From NCBI RefSeq assembly GCF_001307315.1, contig NZ_LGUC01000001.1:496001-560000 (forward strand): a stretch of 64,000 nt of DNA, given 5' to 3'. Under the pieces are notes generated by a model. The model was not told the DNA's origin. It searched no databases and saw only the letters and a program-made list of their open reading frames with translations. The stretch comes from Halolamina pelagica (GTDB lineage Archaea > Halobacteriota > Halobacteria > Halobacteriales > Haloferacaceae). A program made the translations under genes and the position numbers. Of the stretch, positions 62,644 to 64,000 are shown piece after piece (the first letter of the stretch is position 1; every line of letters begins with the position of its first letter).

Positions 62644-63440
62644 ATGAAGGTTCTGGTAACCGTCAAGGAGGTGGCTGCCGTCGAGGACGACTTCGAGATC
62701 GACGGACTGTCCATCGACGATCGGTACCTCGAGTACGACCTCAACGAGTGGGACGACTACGCCGTCGAGGCGGCCGTCCAGATCGCCGAGTCGGCCGACG
62801 AGGACGTGGAAGTCGTCGCCGCCACCATCGGTCCGGAGCGCAGCGAGGAGACGATCCGGATGGCGCTGGCGAAAGGCGCCGACCGCGCGGTCCGTGTCTG
62901 GGACGACGCCATCGCCGAGCAGACACTGCTCGACGTGGACGCGAAGGCGAGCGTGTTCGAGCAGGTGGTGGCCGAGGAGGAGCCCGACCTGGTGCTGACG
63001 GGCGTCCAGGCCGCCGACGACGCCTTCGGCGCGACCGGCGTCGCGCTGGCCAACCGCGTCGGCTACCAGTGGGCGGCGGTCGTCAACGACCTCGACTACG
63101 CGGCCGGCGACGACGTTGCCACGGTTCGACGCGAACTGGAGGGGGCATCGAGGAGATCACCGAGGTCGATCTCCCGGCCGTGCTCTCGATCCAGACCGGT
63201 ATCAACGAGCCCCGCTACGCCAGTCTCCGCGGGATCCGACAGGCCCAGCAGAAGGAGATCGCTCCGCACGATCTGGGGGATCTGGGGCTCGACGCCGAGA
63301 CCGTCGACGGCGCGCTCGAACTGGTCGACATGTACGAACCCGAGAGCGAGTCCGACGCGACGATCTTCGAGGGCGGCGCCGAGGACACCGCCGCGGAGTT
63401 GGCTAGCGTGCTGCGGGACAAGGGGGTGGTCGGCGAATGA
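62644..63440 (+). CDS. etfB: Electron transfer flavoprotein beta subunit (apparent frameshift)
   Basis: About 265 residues. MKVLVTVKEVAAVEDDFEID, then YDLNEWDDYAVEAAVQIAE and the conserved VQAADDAFGATGVALANRVG, the AMP/FAD-adjacent segment, and DLPAVLSIQTGINEPRYASL near the end. ETF passes electrons from acyl-CoA or similar dehydrogenases toward the quinone pool. The frame breaks at the G run 63141-63145; one more G gives RRELEGGIEEITEVDLP. Its stop overlaps the etfA start (ATGA at 63437-63440). A TATA-like ggatttaccc is about 30 bp before the ATG at 62644. Confidence 0.93.
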
Positions 63441-64000
63441 GCGACGTTCTGTTCGTCGCGGAACACCGCCGCGGCGACCTGCGTGACGTGAGCTACGAGG
63501 GGATCTCCGCCGGCCGCGAGCTCGCGGACGCCCTCGGCGGCGACCTCCACGTCGCCGTCGTCTCCGGCCCCGTCGACCGGTTCGCGGAGTCGCTGAACAC
63601 GCCCGAGGTCGACGCGATCCACACCGTCGACGCGGGCGAGGAGTTCGACCACGACACGTACGCGGCCGCGACCGAGGCGCTCCACGCCGAGCTCGACCCG
63701 GCCGCGCTGCTGCTTCCGAACTCGGTCAACGGGCTCGACTACGCCCCCGCCGTCGCCGACTCGCTGGGGCTGCCCTACGCGAGCGACGCCGTCGACATCG
63801 CGTACGACGACGGGCTGACCGTCACGCGCGAGATGTACGGCTCGAAGGTCGAGACCACCGTCGACGTGGCGGGCGACCAGTTCGTGATCAGCATCCGGAG
63901 CGGCGAGTGGGCGGCCGCCGACGGCGCCGGCGACGCGACGGTGTCGGCGTTCGAGTTCGACGCCGACTCGGTCGACGACGGCGCCCGCGTACAGGGGTTC
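63437..64000 (+). CDS. etfA: Electron transfer flavoprotein alpha subunit (3' partial)
   Basis: The first 188 codons of the partner subunit, running off the window edge. MSDVLFVAEHRRGDLRDVSY, VVSGPVDRFAESLNTPEVDA, LLLPNSVNGLDYAPAVADSL and LTVTREMYGSKVETTVDVAG match the N-terminal domain of EtfA. The FAD-binding C-terminal domain lies beyond 64000. It is translationally coupled to etfB through ATGA. Confidence 0.9.
   Translation, partial: MSDVLFVAEHRRGDLRDVSYEGISAGRELADALGGDLHVAVVSGPVDRFAESLNTPEVDAIHTVDAGEEFDHDTYAAATEALHAELDPAALLLPNSVNGLDYAPAVADSLGLPYASDAVDIAYDDGLTVTREMYGSKVETTVDVAGDQFVISIRSGEWAAADGAGDATVSAFEFDADSVDDGARVQGF

Overview
The window is about 64 kb of chromosome from an extremely halophilic archaeon (class Halobacteria). 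The evidence is very high GC, strongly acidic proteins, archaeal information-processing genes (TBP, TFB, aRF1, L15e, eIF1A, RFC, PriL, Hjc, Orc1/Cdc6), archaeal lipid and V/A-ATPase genes, Tat-type signals, and two secreted proteins with a PGF-type C-terminal sorting motif. Genus cannot be fixed from the sequence. Genes are dense, on both strands, in short operons with ATGA-type overlaps. I saw no tRNA, rRNA, CRISPR array, insertion sequence, prophage or replication origin.

Layout. 1-9.7 kb: end of a surface protein, a methyltransferase, the tRNA thiolase ncsA, a copper ATPase, tfb, the E1-like ubaA and an MDR reductase. 9.7-19.5 kb: structured repeats beside rpl15e, a PfkB kinase, ilvE, ribB-ribK, argS, aRF1, atpD and pno1. 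19.5-28.5 kb: a glycosyltransferase, then a run of CDP-alcohol phosphatidyltransferase, GTP cyclohydrolase III, MDR dehydrogenase, PTPS-like protein and methyltransferase, then a Gfo/Idh/MocA-aldo/keto reductase fusion and rio1. 28.5-38.5 kb: more repeats, eif1A, tyrS, mscS, a DUF460 protein, rnz, rfcC, psd, a tRNA methyltransferase and tbp. 38.5-46.5 kb: a SAM-cycle block (deaminase, MFS carrier, ahcY), hjc, priL, rfcA and samp2. 46.5-64 kb: a redoxin-GNAT fusion, phosphohexomutase, an FMN reductase, a tiny histone-fold protein, rpiA, an Orc1/Cdc6 paralogue, a radical SAM protein, secreted/membrane proteins, polyprenyl synthase plus quinone-type methyltransferase, a pilin, a membrane-bound winged-helix regulator and etfB-etfA.

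How genes connect. NcsA, UbaA and SAMP2, although dispersed, form one sulfur-transfer/protein-modifier system. GTP cyclohydrolase III, RibB and RibK belong to flavin/F420 synthesis, and the PTPS-like gene suggests a pterin branch. The deaminase and AhcY recycle S-adenosylhomocysteine and related nucleosides for the many methyltransferases. Psd, the CDP-alcohol transferase and the prenyl synthase make polar lipids.

Two observations cut across the window. First, about 19 apparent one-base frameshifts, nearly all one base missing from a G or C run, hit otherwise intact and often essential genes. This most likely reflects assembly error, so I annotate those genes as whole CDSs. Second, a family of nested palindromic repeats with compensating arm changes sits at the 3' flanks of genes, and is the best candidate for an undescribed element.
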